The notes: generated by a model not told the origin, from the sequence alone. DNA of 64,000 nucleotides from Hafnia alvei (GCF_900095695.1 NZ_FMIQ01000070.1:60198-124197); one strand, 5' to 3'; counted from the stretch's first letter, positions 21,771-34,879 are shown. Numbers and translations: made by a program.

Positions 21771-22715
21771 ATGTCAGAAGAAAATTACCAACACAAGACC
21801 GTGTTGCTGGATGAGGCTGTTAATGGCCTCAATCTGCGCAGTAACGGCATTTACATTGATGGCACTTTTGGTCGCGGTGGTCATTCACGTCTTATTTTGT
21901 CCCAGCTTGGGCCAGAAGGACGCTTAGTGGCTATCGATCGTGACCCGCAGGCTATTGCCGCCGCAGCAGAAATCACCGATCCACGTTTCTCTATCGTTCA
22001 TGGCCCGTTTTCCGATATGGCGAACTATGTACGTGAACTCGGCCTAGAAGGCCAAATCAATGGCGTTCTTCTCGATTTGGGCGTTTCCTCTCCACAGCTC
22101 GATGACGCCGAACGCGGCTTCTCTTTCATGCGAGATGGACCATTGGACATGCGTATGGACCCAACGCGTGGTTTGTCCGCGGCTGAATGGCTGATGAAAG
22201 CAGAAGAAGAGGATATTGCTTGGGTGCTGAAGACGTTTGGCGAAGAGCGTTTTGCCAAGCGTATTGCGCGCGCCATCGTGGAGCGTAATCGCCTAGAGCC
22301 AATGACCCGCACACATGAGCTGGCAACGCTGATTGCAAACGCTAGCCCATTCCGTGAAAAACACAAGCATCCGGCAACGCGCAGCTTCCAAGCGATTCGT
22401 ATTTATATCAACAGCGAACTGGAGGAGATCGAACGTGCACTGAACGGCGCGCTGGAGATTCTGGCCCCAGAAGGTCGCCTGTCGATTATCAGTTTCCACT
22501 CGCTGGAAGACCGTATTGTAAAACAGTTTATTCGTCACCATAGCCGTGGACCACAGGTCCCTGCGGGTATTCCTTTGACAGAGGCGCAGCTGCGCAGTCA
22601 GGGCGGACGTAAGCTGAAGGCATTGGGCAAAATGAAACCGAGCGGTGAGGAAGTTAACGTTAACCCACGTGCTCGTAGCTCGGTGCTGCGCTTTGCCGAA
22701 AGGACGACAGAATGA
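21771..22715 (+). CDS. rsmH: 16S rRNA m4C1402 methyltransferase RsmH (MraW)
   Basis: SAM-dependent N4-methylation of C1402 in the ribosomal P-site. It has 314 residues (E. coli 313). The SAM motif [15 protein letters not shown] lies near residues 29-43, with [22 protein letters not shown] near 97-118 and [16 protein letters not shown] near 243-258. It overlaps ftsL by 4 nt (ATGA), showing coupled translation. Confidence 0.97.
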   Translation: MSEENYQHKTVLLDEAVNGLNLRSNGIYIDGTFGRGGHSRLILSQLGPEGRLVAIDRDPQAIAAAAEITDPRFSIVHGPFSDMANYVRELGLEGQINGVLLDLGVSSPQLDDAERGFSFMRDGPLDMRMDPTRGLSAAEWLMKAEEEDIAWVLKTFGEERFAKRIARAIVERNRLEPMTRTHELATLIANASPFREKHKHPATRSFQAIRIYINSELEEIERALNGALEILAPEGRLSIISFHSLEDRIVKQFIRHHSRGPQVPAGIPLTEAQLRSQGGRKLKALGKMKPSGEEVNVNPRARSSVLRFAERTTE

Positions 22716-23032
22716 TTGGCAATGAGCGCCATACGCTAGTTGCCGTTATCGGCGGAGATATTCTCCGCCACGGTAAACTGCCTCTGATCCTATTTATCGG
22801 TGTTTTGGTATCTGCAGTGTTTGTGGTGACGACCACGCACAAAACGCGCTTGCTGACCGCACAGCGTGAGCAACTGGTGCTTGAACGCGATGCTCTGGAT
22901 ATTGAGTGGCGCAACCTGATCTTGGAAGAGAATGCGTTGGGCGATCACAGCCGTGTCGAGCGTATCGCCACAGAGAAGTTGCAGATGCAGCACGTAGATC
23001 CATCTCAAGAAAACATCGTTGTTAAGCAATGA
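22712..23032 (+). CDS. ftsL: cell division protein FtsL
   Basis: Bitopic inner-membrane protein of the FtsQLB complex that relays activation to FtsWI at the septum. It has 106 residues (E. coli 121); the cytoplasmic N-terminus is shorter. One membrane helix spans about residues 24-42 ([20 protein letters not shown]). The periplasmic part is a leucine-zipper-like coiled coil ([20 protein letters not shown]), very close to E. coli. The chosen ATG overlaps the rsmH stop. Confidence 0.94.
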   Translation: MIGNERHTLVAVIGGDILRHGKLPLILFIGVLVSAVFVVTTTHKTRLLTAQREQLVLERDALDIEWRNLILEENALGDHSRVERIATEKLQMQHVDPSQENIVVKQ

Positions 23033-23083
23033 GTTAACAGTGTTTTCAACAAACCACCTTCGACGTAGGTAAATGTGTAATCA

Positions 23084-24847
23084 ATGAAAGCAGTGCGACC
23101 CGGAAAGTTAAAGCGTCAGGAAGATCAGGCCAGCTTTGTCAGCTGGCGTTTTGCGTTGCTCTGTGGGTGCATATTTATTGCCTTGATGGGTTTGTTAGGC
23201 CGCGTGGCCTATTTACAGGTGATTAATCCCGACCGCTTAGTGCGTGAAGGCGATGCGCGTTCTTTGCGTACACAGCCTATTCTGACTTCGCGTGGGATGA
23301 TTAGCGATCGTGCTGGCCGACCGTTGGCCGTGAGCGTGCCCGTTAATGCGATTTGGGCCGACCCGAAAGAAGTGAACGAACGCGGTGGTATAACGCTGGA
23401 TTCACGTTGGAAGGCGCTGGCCGATGCGTTAGAAATGCCGCTGGATAAAATGGCTGCGCGTATCAATGCCAACCCTAAAGGGCGATTTGTCTACCTAGCT
23501 CGTCAGGTGAATCCGGCGATGGCTGATTACATCCATAAGCTGAAGCTGCCGGGTATTTTCCTCAAGCAAGAATCCCGCCGTTATTATCCTGCAGGGCAAG
23601 TAACCGCTCACATCATCGGTGTTACTAACATTGATGGTCAGGGAATCGAAGGCGTTGAAAAAAGCTTTGACCGCTGGCTAACCGGTCAGCCGGGTGAACG
23701 TACCGTCCGTAAAGACCGTTTCGGCCGCGTGATTGAAGATATTTCCTCGGTGGATAGCCAAGCCGCACATAACTTGGCGCTTAGTATCGATGAACGTCTA
23801 CAGGCGCTGGTTTATCGTGAGCTGAATAACGCGGTGGCGTTTAACAAAGCAGAATCCGGTACTGCTGTGCTGGTTGACGTAAATACCGGTGAAGTGCTGG
23901 CGATGGCCAATAGCCCTTCGTATAACCCAAATAACTTAACCAATACGCCAAAAGAAACCATGCGTAACCGCGCGATCACCGACATCTTTGAACCGGGTTC
24001 CACGGTGAAGCCGATGGTGGTAATGACCGCGTTACAGCACAACGTGGTGAAAGAGAATAGCGTACTGAATACGCTCCCTTATTTTGTTAACGGGCATCAG
24101 ATTAAAGACGTTGCCCGTTACTCAGAACTCTCCATTACGGGGATTCTACAGAAGTCGAGTAACGTCGGTGTATCAAAGCTGGCGTTAGCGATGCCGTCCT
24201 CTGCGCTGGTAGAAACTTACTCGCACTTTGGATTGGGTAAGGCGACCAATTTGGGGCTGGTCGGAGAAAGCAGTGGCATGTACCCAAAAAAACAACGGTG
24301 GTCTGACATAGAGAGGGCCACCTTTTCTTTCGGATATGGGCTAATGGTAACGCCGTTACAGCTAGCGCGTGTCTATGCAACGATTGGCAGCCTCGGGATT
24401 TATCGCCCGCTGTCGATTACCAAAGTCGATCCACCGGTTCCGGGCGAACGCGTATTCCCTGAGCCCATCGTTCGTACGGTTGTGCACATGATGGAAAGCG
24501 TTGCACTGCCGGGTGGTGGGGGAACTAAAGCAGCAATTAAAGGCTATCGCATCGCGATTAAAACAGGGACCGCGAAAAAAGTCGGTCCAGATGGCCGCTA
24601 TGTAGACAAATACATTGCTTATACCGCTGGCGTTGCGCCAGCAAGTAATCCTCGATTTGCTCTGGTTGTGGTGATTAACGATCCGCAGGCAGGGAAGTAT
24701 TACGGTGGTGCGGTATCCGCTCCGATCTTTGGCGCTATCATGGGCGGCGTTCTGCGCACCATGAACGTTGAGCCGGATGCGTTGCCCACGGGTGATAAAA
24801 ACGAACTAGTGAACAATAAAAAAGAGGGTTCAGGTGGCAGATCGTAA
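23084..24847 (+). CDS. ftsI: septal peptidoglycan transpeptidase FtsI (PBP3)
   Basis: Division-specific class B penicillin-binding protein that cross-links septal murein with FtsW. It has 587 residues (E. coli 588). A short cytoplasmic tail is followed by a membrane helix (about 22-42). The transpeptidase motifs are intact: SxxK with Ser306 in [12 protein letters not shown] near residue 359 ([10 protein letters not shown]), and KTGT at 493-496. The C-terminus ends GGRS like E. coli, where the tail is trimmed by Prc. It overlaps murE by 14 nt. Confidence 0.97.
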   Translation: MKAVRPGKLKRQEDQASFVSWRFALLCGCIFIALMGLLGRVAYLQVINPDRLVREGDARSLRTQPILTSRGMISDRAGRPLAVSVPVNAIWADPKEVNERGGITLDSRWKALADALEMPLDKMAARINANPKGRFVYLARQVNPAMADYIHKLKLPGIFLKQESRRYYPAGQVTAHIIGVTNIDGQGIEGVEKSFDRWLTGQPGERTVRKDRFGRVIEDISSVDSQAAHNLALSIDERLQALVYRELNNAVAFNKAESGTAVLVDVNTGEVLAMANSPSYNPNNLTNTPKETMRNRAITDIFEPGSTVKPMVVMTALQHNVVKENSVLNTLPYFVNGHQIKDVARYSELSITGILQKSSNVGVSKLALAMPSSALVETYSHFGLGKATNLGLVGESSGMYPKKQRWSDIERATFSFGYGLMVTPLQLARVYATIGSLGIYRPLSITKVDPPVPGERVFPEPIVRTVVHMMESVALPGGGGTKAAIKGYRIAIKTGTAKKVGPDGRYVDKYIAYTAGVAPASNPRFALVVVINDPQAGKYYGGAVSAPIFGAIMGGVLRTMNVEPDALPTGDKNELVNNKKEGSGGRS

Positions 24848-26321
24848 TTTGCGCGCGCTTTTGGCTCCTTGGGTAGCAGATGCTCCGGAGCGCGTTTTGC
24901 GAGAGATGACATTAGACAGCCGCGTTGCGGCTGCGGGTGATCTGTTTGTGGCGATCGTTGGCCATGCGGCAGATGGTCGCCATTATATTCCGCAAGCGAT
25001 AGCGCAAGGCGTTGCTGCAGTCATCGCTGAGGCAGATGGGGAAGCAGAAGATGGCACTGTTCGTGAGAGCCACGGCGTTCCCGTTATCTACCTGAGTCAG
25101 TTAAACCAGCGCTTATCTGCGCTGGCAGGACGCTTTTACCATCAGCCGGGTGCTGATTTGCGCTTAATCGGCGTAACAGGAACCAACGGCAAAACGACCA
25201 TTACCCAATTGTTGGCACAGTGGGGCCAGCTGTTAGGCGAAACCAGTGCGGTAATGGGGACGGTGGGCAATGGACTGCTGGGGCAGGTTCATCCAAGTGA
25301 AAACACAACCGGCTCTGCGGTTGATGTGCAACATTTGCTGCGCAGTTTGGTCTCTCAAGGCGCCACGCTGGCGGCGATGGAAGTTTCTTCCCATGGTTTG
25401 GTGCAAGACCGCGTTGCCGCTCTGCCGTTTGCTGCATCGGTATTCACCAATCTGAGCCGTGATCATCTGGATTACCATGGTGACATGGCGCATTACGAAC
25501 AAGCCAAGTGGCTGCTGTTCTCCACCCACCATAGCGGTGAAAAAGTTATCAACGCTGACGATGAAGTCGGTCAGCGCTGGTTGGCTAAGTCTCCTGATGC
25601 CGTTGCCGTAACCATGGAACTGCGTTTGCCAGAAAATTGGTCTGGGCGCTGGGTTTCAGCGACCGACGTTGATTACCACGACGGCGGCGCAAGCATCAGC
25701 TTTGACTCATCGTGGGGTAAAGGCTTGCTGGAAAGCCGCTTGATGGGCGCATTTAACGTCAGCAATTTGCTGGTCGCTGCCGCTACCATGTTGGCTCTTG
25801 GTTATCCTTTGGATGCTTTGTGTAAAAGCTCCGCTCAATTGCAGCCTGTGTGTGGCCGTATGGAAGTGTTCACTGCTCCCGGCAAGCCAACCGTCGTTGT
25901 CGACTATGCGCATACGCCAGATGCATTAGAGAAGGCGCTTGAAGCGGCGCGTTTGCATTGCAAAGGCCAGCTGTGGTGCGTGTTTGGCTGCGGTGGCGAT
26001 CGCGATAAAGGTAAGCGCCCACTTATGGGAGCGATTGCTGAGCAATATGCCGACCGAGTCGTTGTTACTGACGATAACCCGCGTAGTGAAGAGCCTCGTG
26101 CCATCATGACTGATATTCTGAACGGTATGCTTGATGCAGGCCGCGCACAGGCCGTTTCTGGCCGTGCTGAAGCCGTCACCGGTGCCATCATGCAGGCGAA
26201 GGCCGATGATGTGATTCTCGTGGCAGGCAAAGGCCATGAAGATTATCAACTGGTTGGTAATCGCCGTTTAGATTATTCAGATCGCGTGACCGTAGCACGC
26301 CTGCTGGGGGTGATAGCATGA
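24834..26321 (+). CDS. murE: UDP-MurNAc-L-Ala-D-Glu:meso-DAP ligase MurE
   Basis: Cytoplasmic ATP-dependent ligase adding the third stem residue. It has 495 residues, as in E. coli. The ATP loop VTGTNGKTT spans residues 114-122. The DNPR motif at 414-417 marks meso-diaminopimelate specificity, the normal residue in Gram-negative murein. The start is GTG inside the end of ftsI (GGTTCAGGTGGCAGATCG), with [13 protein letters not shown] matching the family. It overlaps murF by 4 nt. Confidence 0.97.
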   Translation: MADRNLRALLAPWVADAPERVLREMTLDSRVAAAGDLFVAIVGHAADGRHYIPQAIAQGVAAVIAEADGEAEDGTVRESHGVPVIYLSQLNQRLSALAGRFYHQPGADLRLIGVTGTNGKTTITQLLAQWGQLLGETSAVMGTVGNGLLGQVHPSENTTGSAVDVQHLLRSLVSQGATLAAMEVSSHGLVQDRVAALPFAASVFTNLSRDHLDYHGDMAHYEQAKWLLFSTHHSGEKVINADDEVGQRWLAKSPDAVAVTMELRLPENWSGRWVSATDVDYHDGGASISFDSSWGKGLLESRLMGAFNVSNLLVAAATMLALGYPLDALCKSSAQLQPVCGRMEVFTAPGKPTVVVDYAHTPDALEKALEAARLHCKGQLWCVFGCGGDRDKGKRPLMGAIAEQYADRVVVTDDNPRSEEPRAIMTDILNGMLDAGRAQAVSGRAEAVTGAIMQAKADDVILVAGKGHEDYQLVGNRRLDYSDRVTVARLLGVIA

Positions 26322-27694
26322 TCCCTGTATCTTTGCAGGCTATCGCCGAGGCGGTTAACGGCCAGTTGATTGGCACAGACACGCAAATTAGTGATGTTGT
26401 GACCGATACGCGCAAGCTGACCGATGGCTGCTTGTTTATCGCGCTGAAAGGCGAAAAGTTTGATGCCCATGATTTTGCGGCCGATGCCGTGAATCAGGGC
26501 GCTGGCGCTTTGCTAGTAAGTAAACACTTACCTATTGATGCTCCGCAAATTGTGGTTGCTGATACGCGCATTGCGCTGGGGTTGCTGGGCGCATGGGTTC
26601 GTCAGCAAATGCCAGCTCGCGTTATCGCGCTTACCGGCTCATCAGGCAAAACGTCGGTGAAAGAGATGAGCGCGGAAATTCTGCGTCAGTGCGGCAACGT
26701 GCTGTATACCTCCGGTAATTTTAATAATGACATTGGCGTACCGCTGACGTTATTACGCCTTGAGCCACAGCATGAATATGCGGTGATTGAGCTCGGCGCC
26801 AACCACGTGGGCGAAATTGCCTATACGGTAGATTTAGTTAAGCCAGAAAGTGCCTTAGTCAATAATCTGGCTGCGGCGCATTTGGAAGGTTTCGGTTCCT
26901 TAGCCGGCGTTGCCAAAGCCAAAGGTGAGATTTTTGATGGTTTAGCCGCACACGGTACAGCCATCATCAATGCTGATAATAACGACTGGCCGCATTGGCA
27001 AGAAAAGATTGCTAACCAGCGCGTCTGGCGTTTCTCTCCGCAGGCCGCTGAGTCCGTCGATTTCTTTGCCAGCGATGTACGAGTGACACATCAAGGCACC
27101 GAGTTTGATCTGCACACGCCGTTTGGTACTGCGTCGGTGGTTCTACCGTTGCCGGGCCGCCATAATATTGCGAATGCGCTCGCGGCGGCTGCGCTGACGA
27201 TGTCGGTGGGCGCAACGCTTGAGAATGTGCGCAACGGATTACGCGAACTCAAAGCGGTTCCCGGACGCTTATTCCCGATCCGTTTGAACGCAGAACAGTT
27301 GATTCTTGATGATACCTATAACGCCAACGTGGGCTCAATGACCGCGGCAGCGCAGGTGTTGGGCTCAATGCCTGGCTATCGCGTCATGGTGGTGGGTGAT
27401 ATGGGCGAGTTGGGCATTGAAGAAGAAGATTGTCATCGTCAGGTGGGCATTGCGGCTCGCGAGGCGGGAGTTGATAAAGTGCTGAGCGTTGGCCGTTTAA
27501 GCCATCTCATCAGCGAGACCAGTGGTTGTGGTGAACATTTCACGGACAAAACGGCTCTGATTGAGCGCCTAAAAAACCTGTTATGCGAACATGCGGCGAT
27601 CACCATTTTAGTTAAAGGTTCACGTAGTGCCGCTATGGAGCAGGTAGTACGAGGCTTATCTGTGCAGGAATTGCAGGAGAATCAATCATGTTAG
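26318..27694 (+). CDS. murF: UDP-MurNAc-tripeptide:D-Ala-D-Ala ligase MurF
   Basis: Adds the D-Ala-D-Ala dipeptide made by Ddl to complete UDP-MurNAc-pentapeptide. It has 458 residues (E. coli 452). The ATP loop [14 protein letters not shown] starts near residue 104. [13 protein letters not shown] (near 132), a signature of the family, and [14 protein letters not shown] (near 330) are present. The ATG overlaps the murE stop, and its own stop overlaps the mraY start. Confidence 0.97.
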   Translation: MIPVSLQAIAEAVNGQLIGTDTQISDVVTDTRKLTDGCLFIALKGEKFDAHDFAADAVNQGAGALLVSKHLPIDAPQIVVADTRIALGLLGAWVRQQMPARVIALTGSSGKTSVKEMSAEILRQCGNVLYTSGNFNNDIGVPLTLLRLEPQHEYAVIELGANHVGEIAYTVDLVKPESALVNNLAAAHLEGFGSLAGVAKAKGEIFDGLAAHGTAIINADNNDWPHWQEKIANQRVWRFSPQAAESVDFFASDVRVTHQGTEFDLHTPFGTASVVLPLPGRHNIANALAAAALTMSVGATLENVRNGLRELKAVPGRLFPIRLNAEQLILDDTYNANVGSMTAAAQVLGSMPGYRVMVVGDMGELGIEEEDCHRQVGIAAREAGVDKVLSVGRLSHLISETSGCGEHFTDKTALIERLKNLLCEHAAITILVKGSRSAAMEQVVRGLSVQELQENQSC

Positions 27695-28770
27695 TCTGGC
27701 TGGCCGAACACTTGGTCAAATATTATTCCGGCTTCAACGTCTTTTCCTACCTGACGTTTCGCGCCATTGTCAGCTTGTTGACGGCGCTGTTCCTGTCATT
27801 GTGGATTGGGCCACGAATGATTGCTCGTCTGCAAAAAATGTCTTTTGGTCAGGTTGTTCGTAACGACGGCCCTGAGTCGCATTTCAGCAAGCGTGGTACG
27901 CCAACGATGGGCGGTCTGATGATCCTGACCTCCATCACCATCTCGGTGTTGATGTGGGCATATCCCTCTAACCCTTACGTCTGGTGTGTATTGTTTGTAT
28001 TGCTTGGCTATGGCGTTGTCGGTTTTGTTGATGACTATCGCAAAGTGGTACGTAAAAACACCAAAGGTCTGATTGCGCGCTGGAAGTACTTCTGGCAGTC
28101 GGTGATTGCGCTGGTGGTTTCCTTTGCCATGTACTCAATCGGTAAAGGGACTCCGGCAACCGAGCTGGTGGTTCCGTTCTTCAAGGATGTCATGCCGCAG
28201 CTGGGTCTGCTGTATATCCTGCTGAGCTACTTTGTGATCGTGGGTACCAGTAACGCCGTTAACCTCACCGATGGTTTAGACGGATTGGCTATTATGCCTA
28301 CCGTTTTCGTTGCGGCGGGGATGGGGCTAGTCGCTTGGGCGACCGGTAACATGAACTTTGCTGCTTACTTGCACATTCCGTATCTGCGCCACGCCGGTGA
28401 ACTGGTGATTGTCTGCACGGCAATTGTCGGTGCAGGGCTTGGATTCTTATGGTTTAACACCTATCCGGCTCAGGTCTTTATGGGTGATGTCGGTTCGCTC
28501 GCTCTGGGTGGTGCGCTGGGTACGATAGCGGTGCTGCTGCGTCAGGAATTCCTGCTGGTGATTATGGGCGGCGTGTTTGTGATGGAAACCCTCTCGGTTA
28601 TTTTGCAGGTGGGCAGCTTCAAACTGCGCGGCCAGCGAATTTTCCGCATGGCGCCAATCCATCATCACTATGAACTGAAAGGCTGGCCAGAACCTCGCGT
28701 TATCGTGCGCTTCTGGATTATCTCTCTGATGCTGGTGCTGATTGGCCTAGCAACCTTGAAGGTGCGTTAA
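27688..28770 (+). CDS. mraY: phospho-MurNAc-pentapeptide translocase MraY
   Basis: Inner-membrane enzyme that transfers phospho-MurNAc-pentapeptide to undecaprenyl phosphate, forming lipid I. It has 360 residues, as in E. coli, and about ten membrane helices. The catalytic acidic residues are visible in FVDDYRKV (near 112-119), NLTDGLDGL (near 190) and [11 protein letters not shown] (near 265). [14 protein letters not shown] near the C-terminus is the conserved His-rich loop. It overlaps murF by 7 nt and lies 1 nt before murD. Confidence 0.97.
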   Translation: MLVWLAEHLVKYYSGFNVFSYLTFRAIVSLLTALFLSLWIGPRMIARLQKMSFGQVVRNDGPESHFSKRGTPTMGGLMILTSITISVLMWAYPSNPYVWCVLFVLLGYGVVGFVDDYRKVVRKNTKGLIARWKYFWQSVIALVVSFAMYSIGKGTPATELVVPFFKDVMPQLGLLYILLSYFVIVGTSNAVNLTDGLDGLAIMPTVFVAAGMGLVAWATGNMNFAAYLHIPYLRHAGELVIVCTAIVGAGLGFLWFNTYPAQVFMGDVGSLALGGALGTIAVLLRQEFLLVIMGGVFVMETLSVILQVGSFKLRGQRIFRMAPIHHHYELKGWPEPRVIVRFWIISLMLVLIGLATLKVR

Positions 28771-28771
28771 T

Positions 28772-30088
28772 ATGGTGGACTATCAGGGTAAGAAAGTCGT
28801 CATCATTGGCCTCGGGCTTACGGGCCTGTCATGCGTTGATTTCTTCTTGGCTCGTGGCGTAACGCCGCGTGTTATCGATACCCGTATTTCTCCACCGGGG
28901 CTGGATAAGCTGCCGGAAAACGTCGAGCGTCACTTGGGAGATATGAACCAAGAGTGGCTGCTGGATGCCGACCTCATCGTTGCAAGTCCCGGAATTGCAC
29001 TTGCTTCCCCTGCGCTCAGCGTGGCGGCAGAAGCAGGTGTTGAGATTGTGGGTGATATCGAGCTGTTTTGCCGCGAAGCGCAGGCCCCAATTGTGGCTAT
29101 TACGGGGTCTAACGGTAAAAGCACCGTGACAACCTTAGTGGGCGAAATGGCTAAATCAGCAGGCTGGAACGTTGGCGTGGGGGGCAATATCGGTTTGCCT
29201 GCGCTGATGCTGCTTAAGCAAGAGTGCGATCTTTACGTGCTTGAACTCTCTAGCTTCCAGTTAGAAACCACCAATAGCCTGCGAGCGGCTGCGGCCACGA
29301 TCCTGAATGTCACCGAAGATCACATGGATCGCTACCCGCTCGGATTGCAGCAATATCGTGCTGCCAAGCTGCGTGTGTATGAAAATGCCAAAGTTTGCGT
29401 GGTTAACTCCGACGACGCACTCACGATGCCGATTCGCGGTGCGGATTCGCGCTGCGTGAGTTTTGGTGCCGACGTGGGTGATTATCATCTGAATCGCCAG
29501 CAGGGTGAGATTTGGCTGCGCGTGCGCGGTGAAAAAGTGCTCAATACACGTGAAATGAAAGTCACCGGCAAACATAACTTCACCAACGCATTGGCTGCGT
29601 TGGCGCTGGCCGATGCCGTTGGTATTCCACGTGCTTCAAGCTTAAAAGCACTAACGACGTTTACCGGTTTGGCACATCGCTTCCAGCTGTCATTGGAGCA
29701 TAACGGCGTGCGTTGGATTAATGATTCCAAAGCCACCAACGTTGGCAGCACTGAAGCGGCGCTCAATGGCCTGCACGTTGACGGCACTTTGCATCTGTTG
29801 CTCGGCGGCGATGGTAAATCAGCAGACTTCAGCGCATTGGCGCAATACCTGCAAGGCGATAACGTGCGTTTGTACTGTTTTGGCCGAGATGGCGCGCAGC
29901 TCGCTGCTTTGCATCCTGAAATTGCCGAGCAGACAGAGACCATGGAACAAGCCATGCGGATAATCGCTGCCAAGGTGAAAACCGGCGATATGGTTCTGTT
30001 GTCTCCGGCCTGCGCTAGCCTTGACCAGTTTAAAAACTTTGAACAACGCGGCGACGAATTCAGCCGTTTAGCCAAGGAGCTTGGCTGA
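28772..30088 (+). CDS. murD: UDP-MurNAc-L-alanine:D-glutamate ligase MurD
   Basis: Adds D-glutamate, the second stem residue. It has 438 residues, as in E. coli. The N-terminal Rossmann domain begins [21 protein letters not shown], the ATP loop [14 protein letters not shown] starts near residue 108, and the C-terminal domain ends [20 protein letters not shown], a MurD signature. Its stop overlaps the ftsW start by one base. Confidence 0.97.
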   Translation: MVDYQGKKVVIIGLGLTGLSCVDFFLARGVTPRVIDTRISPPGLDKLPENVERHLGDMNQEWLLDADLIVASPGIALASPALSVAAEAGVEIVGDIELFCREAQAPIVAITGSNGKSTVTTLVGEMAKSAGWNVGVGGNIGLPALMLLKQECDLYVLELSSFQLETTNSLRAAAATILNVTEDHMDRYPLGLQQYRAAKLRVYENAKVCVVNSDDALTMPIRGADSRCVSFGADVGDYHLNRQQGEIWLRVRGEKVLNTREMKVTGKHNFTNALAALALADAVGIPRASSLKALTTFTGLAHRFQLSLEHNGVRWINDSKATNVGSTEAALNGLHVDGTLHLLLGGDGKSADFSALAQYLQGDNVRLYCFGRDGAQLAALHPEIAEQTETMEQAMRIIAAKVKTGDMVLLSPACASLDQFKNFEQRGDEFSRLAKELG

Positions 30089-31326
30089 TGCGTCTGCGAC
30101 TCCCGCGGTTACCGCGCCCTAAATTCTCGTTGCCGCATTTTGGCTTAATCACGCGTTTGCGTGAGTGGGTGATGGGGGCGGGCGAGAGCGATGCGGCGAT
30201 GGTGGTGCTGTACGATCGTACCTTGCTCTGGTTGACCTTTGGTTTAGCGGCGATTGGCTTTGTGATGGTGACATCAGCATCCATGCCAATTGGCCAGCGT
30301 TTAGCAGACGATCCTTTCCTGTTTGCAAAACGTGATGCCTTGTATCTGGCATTGGCGTTTGGATTGGCCATGGTGACGCTGCGCGTGCCGATGGAAATCT
30401 GGCAGCGCTATAGCAACGCGTTATTACTGATGGCCGTTGCGATGCTGCTGATTGTTCTCGTGGTCGGGAGCTCGGTGAACGGTGCTTCGCGTTGGATTGC
30501 GTTTGGTCCACTGCGTATTCAGCCCGCAGAGATCTCTAAGCTAGCGCTGTTTTGCTATCTCTCCAGCTATCTGGTGCGCAAAGTTGAAGAGGTTCGTTCG
30601 AACTTCTGGGGCTTCTGTAAACCGATGGGTGTGATGGTGGTATTAGCGGTGCTGCTGCTGGCTCAGCCTGACTTGGGCACGGTGGTGGTGCTATTCGTTA
30701 CCACGTTAGGTTTGCTGTTCTTGGCGGGTGCCAAGATGTGGCAATTCTTAGCCATTATCGGCTCCGGTATTTTTGCCGTTGTGCTACTGATTATTGCCGA
30801 ACCGTATCGTATGCGCCGCGTGACGTCGTTCTGGAATCCATGGGCCGATCCTTTCGGCAGCGGTTACCAGCTAACGCAATCGCTGATGGCTTTTGGCCGC
30901 GGTGAATTCTGGGGACAGGGCTTGGGTAACTCGGTGCAAAAACTGGAGTATTTACCTGAGGCGCACACCGACTTTATTTTCTCAATTTTAGGCGAGGAAC
31001 TTGGGTATTTCGGTGTGGTTCTTGCTTTGTTAATGGTATTCTTCGTCGCTTTTCGTGCTATGTCCATCGGACGTCGTGCGTTAGAGGCAGATCAGCGTTT
31101 TTCCGGTTTTTTAGCCTGCGCCATCGGTATTTGGTTTAGTTTTCAGGCACTGGTTAACGTTGGGGCTGCCGCAGGGATGTTGCCGACGAAAGGTCTGACG
31201 CTGCCGCTAATTAGTTACGGTGGTTCCAGCTTGCTGATTATGTCGACCGCATTGGTATTACTGTTACGCATTGATTATGAAACTCGTCTGGAAAAAGCAC
31301 AGGCGGTAGTAAGGGGTTCCCGATGA
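30088..31326 (+). CDS. ftsW: septal peptidoglycan glycosyltransferase FtsW
   Basis: SEDS-family polymerase that extends septal glycan strands with FtsI. It has 412 residues (E. coli 414), with a charged N-terminal tail and ten membrane helices. Conserved loops are readable: [12 protein letters not shown] (near 190), [16 protein letters not shown] (near 290) and [11 protein letters not shown] (near 371). It overlaps murG by 4 nt. Confidence 0.97.
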   Translation: MRLRLPRLPRPKFSLPHFGLITRLREWVMGAGESDAAMVVLYDRTLLWLTFGLAAIGFVMVTSASMPIGQRLADDPFLFAKRDALYLALAFGLAMVTLRVPMEIWQRYSNALLLMAVAMLLIVLVVGSSVNGASRWIAFGPLRIQPAEISKLALFCYLSSYLVRKVEEVRSNFWGFCKPMGVMVVLAVLLLAQPDLGTVVVLFVTTLGLLFLAGAKMWQFLAIIGSGIFAVVLLIIAEPYRMRRVTSFWNPWADPFGSGYQLTQSLMAFGRGEFWGQGLGNSVQKLEYLPEAHTDFIFSILGEELGYFGVVLALLMVFFVAFRAMSIGRRALEADQRFSGFLACAIGIWFSFQALVNVGAAAGMLPTKGLTLPLISYGGSSLLIMSTALVLLLRIDYETRLEKAQAVVRGSR

Positions 31327-32402
31327 GTAGCAACGCTGATCATCAACAGAATAAACGCCTGATGGTAATGGCGGGTGGCACCGGGGGTCATGTGTTCCCT
31401 GGTTTAGCTGTCGCCCATTATTTGCAGGCCCAAGGATGGCAGGTGCGTTGGTTAGGCACCGCCGATCGAATGGAAGCCCAGTTGGTCCCACAGCACGGTA
31501 TCGAAATCGATTTTATTCAGATTTCTGGCCTGCGTGGTAAAGGATTGAAGGCCCAGCTAGGCGCGCCAATCCGCATTTTTCGCGCGGTCTGCCAAGCTAA
31601 AGCCATTATGAAGGCCTACAAGCCAGACGCTGTTTTAGGCATGGGTGGATATGTTTCAGGCCCAGGCGGTTTGGCTGCGTGGCTGTGCGGTGTTCCTATT
31701 GTGCTGCATGAACAAAATGGGATTGCGGGTTTAACCAACCGCTGGCTGTCTAAAATCGCTAAGCGTGTATTGCAGGCTTTTCCGGGCGCGTTTCCGAATG
31801 CGCCAGTGGTGGGTAATCCAGTGCGTGAAGACGTTCTGGCGTTGCCGACTCCACAGCAGCGTTTAGCTGGCCGTATGGGGCCGATTCGAGTGCTGGTGGT
31901 TGGTGGCAGCCAAGGGGCTCGCATCCTGAACCAAACCATGCCGAAAGTTGCTGAACAACTGGGAAACAGAATTACGCTGTGGCATCAAGTAGGGAAGGGC
32001 GCTTTGCCAACGGTATTAGCCGACTATGAAAAAGTCGGTCAGACGCAGCACAAAGTGACTGAGTTTATTGATGACATGGCGGCGGCCTATGACTGGGCAG
32101 ACGTCGTAGTATGCCGCTCAGGCGCTCTGACGGTTAGCGAAATCGCGGCCGCTGGGCTGCCAGCATTGTTCGTACCGTTCATGCATAAAGATCGCCAACA
32201 GTATTGGAATGCGTTGCCGCTAGAAAAAGCAGGTGCTGCAAAAATCATTGAACAACCACAGTTGACCGTGGAGTCAGTGACGGCGACGTTGGCAGGATGG
32301 GATCGTCAAACCCTGTTAGAAATGGCAGAGAAAGCTCGCGCTGCCGCAATTCCCGATGCGACTGAACGTGTCGCCGCCGTGATTTGTGAAGTTGCGAAAT
32401 AA
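31323..32402 (+). CDS. murG: undecaprenyl-PP-MurNAc-pentapeptide GlcNAc transferase MurG
   Basis: Membrane-associated GT28 enzyme that converts lipid I to lipid II. It has 359 residues (E. coli 355). The N-terminal glycine loop [13 protein letters not shown] lies near residues 16-28, the second loop [13 protein letters not shown] near 190, and the UDP-GlcNAc site [17 protein letters not shown] with [15 protein letters not shown] near 262-300. A 60-nt gap separates it from murC. Confidence 0.97.
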   Translation: MSSNADHQQNKRLMVMAGGTGGHVFPGLAVAHYLQAQGWQVRWLGTADRMEAQLVPQHGIEIDFIQISGLRGKGLKAQLGAPIRIFRAVCQAKAIMKAYKPDAVLGMGGYVSGPGGLAAWLCGVPIVLHEQNGIAGLTNRWLSKIAKRVLQAFPGAFPNAPVVGNPVREDVLALPTPQQRLAGRMGPIRVLVVGGSQGARILNQTMPKVAEQLGNRITLWHQVGKGALPTVLADYEKVGQTQHKVTEFIDDMAAAYDWADVVVCRSGALTVSEIAAAGLPALFVPFMHKDRQQYWNALPLEKAGAAKIIEQPQLTVESVTATLAGWDRQTLLEMAEKARAAAIPDATERVAAVICEVAK

Positions 32403-32462
32403 TTTACCGCTGAGCGGGTTGCTAGTTGTTAGCACCGGCCAAAATGACAGAACTGAGAAACA

Positions 32463-33965
32463 GTGAATAAGAACGTAAATACTCAACAACTCGCGAAACT
32501 GCGTACCATGGTGCCTGAGATGCGTCGCGTCCGGCACATTCACTTTGTCGGCATCGGCGGTGCTGGCATGGGCGGTATTGCCGAAGTGTTGGCTAATGAA
32601 GGCTATCAAATTAGCGGTTCTGATTTAGCGCCGAACCCCGTCACGCAGCAGTTAGCCGAACTGGGGGCGCAGATCTACTTCAACCATCGCCCTGAAAACG
32701 TCAAAGACGCGAGCGTGGTAGTAGTTTCGACGGCGATTTCTGCGGATAACCCAGAGATCGTTGCGGCGCGTGAAGCCCGTATTCCCGTTATTCGCCGCGC
32801 TGAAATGCTGGCCGAGCTGATGCGTTTTCGTCATGGTATTGCCATTGCGGGCACTCATGGCAAAACAACGACAACGGCGATGGTTTCCAGCATTTATGCG
32901 GAAGCGGGCTTAGATCCAACGTTTGTAAACGGTGGTTTGGTTAAAGCTGCAGGAACGCATGCGCGTTTAGGTTCTAGCCGTTATCTGATTGCCGAAGCGG
33001 ACGAAAGCGATGCATCCTTCCTGCATTTACAGCCGATGGTTGCCGTGGTGACCAATATCGAAGCCGATCATATGGATACTTACCATGGCGACTTCGAGAA
33101 CCTGAAGCAGACGTTTATCAATTTCCTGCATAACCTGCCGTTCTATGGCCTCGCAGTGATGTGTATTGATGATCCTGTGGTGCGTGAATTACTGCCGCGC
33201 GTAGGACGTCACATCATTACCTACGGTTTTAGCGATGATGCGGATGTGCGTATCGAGTCCTATCAGCAAAATGGCGCACAAGGCACTTTCTTTATCTGTC
33301 GCCAGGATAAGCCTCGTTTAGCCGTAACGTTAAATGCGCCAGGCCGCCACAACGCCCTGAACGCGGCAGCAGCCGTTTCTGTTGCCACCGAAGAGGGGAT
33401 TGCGGATGAAGACATTCTACGTGCGCTAGAAGGCTTCCAAGGCACCGGGCGTCGCTTTGATTTCCTTGGCGAGTATTCGCTGGAGAATGTGAACGGCAAA
33501 GAAGGTAAAGCTATGCTGGTGGATGACTATGGTCATCACCCAACCGAAGTGGACGCCACAATTAAAGCTGCTCGCGCGGGATGGCCGGATCGCCGTTTGG
33601 TGATGGTATTCCAGCCGCACCGTTTCACGCGAACTCGCGACCTGTATGATGATTTTGCGAATGTGTTGTGTCAGGTTGATGTTTTATTGATGCTGGATGT
33701 TTACTCCGCCGGTGAAACGCCAATTCCGGGGGCCGATAGCCGCTCCCTGTGCCGCACCATTCGTAGCCGTGGCAAGTTAGATCCAGTACTGGTGTCTGAC
33801 GCTGCAACATTGCCAGCAACGCTGGCTCAGTTTTTAGAAAATGACGACCTGATTTTGACTCAGGGCGCCGGAAATATTGGCAAAGTGGCGCGGACTTTGG
33901 CTGAGCAGAAATTGCAGCCGATTAACGTTGACAGAACAAGTACGGATGAAAAACATCATGGCTGA
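32463..33965 (+). CDS. murC: UDP-MurNAc:L-alanine ligase MurC
   Basis: Adds L-alanine to UDP-MurNAc, the first stem residue. It has 500 residues with the GTG start at 32463 (E. coli 491). The sequence from NTQQLAKLR onward aligns with E. coli, and no other start codon is near: the codon before NTQQ is GTA, so four extra residues (MNKNV) are likely. Motifs are [16 protein letters not shown] (near 28), the ATP loop [13 protein letters not shown] (near 128-140) and [10 protein letters not shown] (near 355). The 3' end overlaps ddlB. Confidence 0.96.
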   Translation: MNKNVNTQQLAKLRTMVPEMRRVRHIHFVGIGGAGMGGIAEVLANEGYQISGSDLAPNPVTQQLAELGAQIYFNHRPENVKDASVVVVSTAISADNPEIVAAREARIPVIRRAEMLAELMRFRHGIAIAGTHGKTTTTAMVSSIYAEAGLDPTFVNGGLVKAAGTHARLGSSRYLIAEADESDASFLHLQPMVAVVTNIEADHMDTYHGDFENLKQTFINFLHNLPFYGLAVMCIDDPVVRELLPRVGRHIITYGFSDDADVRIESYQQNGAQGTFFICRQDKPRLAVTLNAPGRHNALNAAAAVSVATEEGIADEDILRALEGFQGTGRRFDFLGEYSLENVNGKEGKAMLVDDYGHHPTEVDATIKAARAGWPDRRLVMVFQPHRFTRTRDLYDDFANVLCQVDVLLMLDVYSAGETPIPGADSRSLCRTIRSRGKLDPVLVSDAATLPATLAQFLENDDLILTQGAGNIGKVARTLAEQKLQPINVDRTSTDEKHHG

Positions 33966-34878
33966 GAAAGTTGCTGTATTACTGGGTGGTACCTCCGCAG
34001 AGCGTGAAGTCTCTTTACAGTCAGGCCAAGCAGTTCTTAATGGTCTGAAAGAGGCGGGTATTGACGCGCATCCGGTGGATATAAAAGACTTCCCTGCGAC
34101 ACAATTAAAAGACGCGGGCTTTGATAAGGTCTTTATCGCTCTGCATGGCCGTGGTGGTGAAGATGGAACGCTGCAAGGGGTTCTGGAATTCCTGCAACTG
34201 CCTTATACCGGCAGCGGCGTAATGGCTTCGGCGCTGACCATGGACAAACTACGTACCAAGCTGGTTTGGCAGGCGTCTGGCTTACCGGTATCTCCTTTTG
34301 TCGCCATCAGCCGTGACCAGTTTGATGAAGGCTTAACCCAAGAAATGTTGGTTGAGCTGAATGCGCTCGGTTTACCGCTGATTGTTAAGCCGAGCCGCGA
34401 AGGTTCAAGCGTCGGTATGAGTAAAGTAAGCGATGTCAGCGAGTTTGATGACGCGCTGGTCGAAGCTTTCCGCCATGACGACGACGTGCTAGTTGAGAAG
34501 TGGTTAAGCGGCCCTGAATACACCGTGGCTTTCTTGGGTGAAGAGATTTTACCGTCAATTCGTATACAAGCGCCGGGAGTCTTCTATGATTATGAAGCTA
34601 AGTACTTGTCGGATAAGACTGAATACTTCTGCCCAAGCGGTTTGAGCGAAGAGCGCGAACGTGAACTGGCTGAGCTGGCGCGTAAGGCCTATAAATCGCT
34701 GGATTGCAGCGGCTGGGGACGCGTAGACGTTATGATGGACGCTGACGGAGAGTTCTATTTGCTGGAAGTGAATACGGCACCGGGAATGACCAGCCATAGT
34801 CTGGTACCAATGGCGGCGCGCCAGTATGGGTTGAGCTTCTCTCAGCTAGTTGCCCGCATCTTGGAGCTGGCTAACTGA
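33958..34878 (+). CDS. ddlB: D-alanine-D-alanine ligase DdlB
   Basis: ATP-grasp ligase that makes D-Ala-D-Ala for MurF. The chosen ATG gives 306 residues, equal to E. coli DdlB, starting [20 protein letters not shown]. An in-frame ATG at 33946 is possible and adds four residues. [12 protein letters not shown] (near 63), [15 protein letters not shown] (near 142) and [16 protein letters not shown] (near 268) mark the ATP-grasp and substrate sites. It overlaps murC by 8 nt and lies 1 nt before ftsQ. Confidence 0.96.
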   Translation: MAEKVAVLLGGTSAEREVSLQSGQAVLNGLKEAGIDAHPVDIKDFPATQLKDAGFDKVFIALHGRGGEDGTLQGVLEFLQLPYTGSGVMASALTMDKLRTKLVWQASGLPVSPFVAISRDQFDEGLTQEMLVELNALGLPLIVKPSREGSSVGMSKVSDVSEFDDALVEAFRHDDDVLVEKWLSGPEYTVAFLGEEILPSIRIQAPGVFYDYEAKYLSDKTEYFCPSGLSEERERELAELARKAYKSLDCSGWGRVDVMMDADGEFYLLEVNTAPGMTSHSLVPMAARQYGLSFSQLVARILELAN

Positions 34879-34879
34879 T

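Noticed and set aside
24834..31326. Overlapping genes in the dcw cluster as something unusual
   Set aside because: Overlaps of 1-14 nt are normal for this cluster in Enterobacterales.
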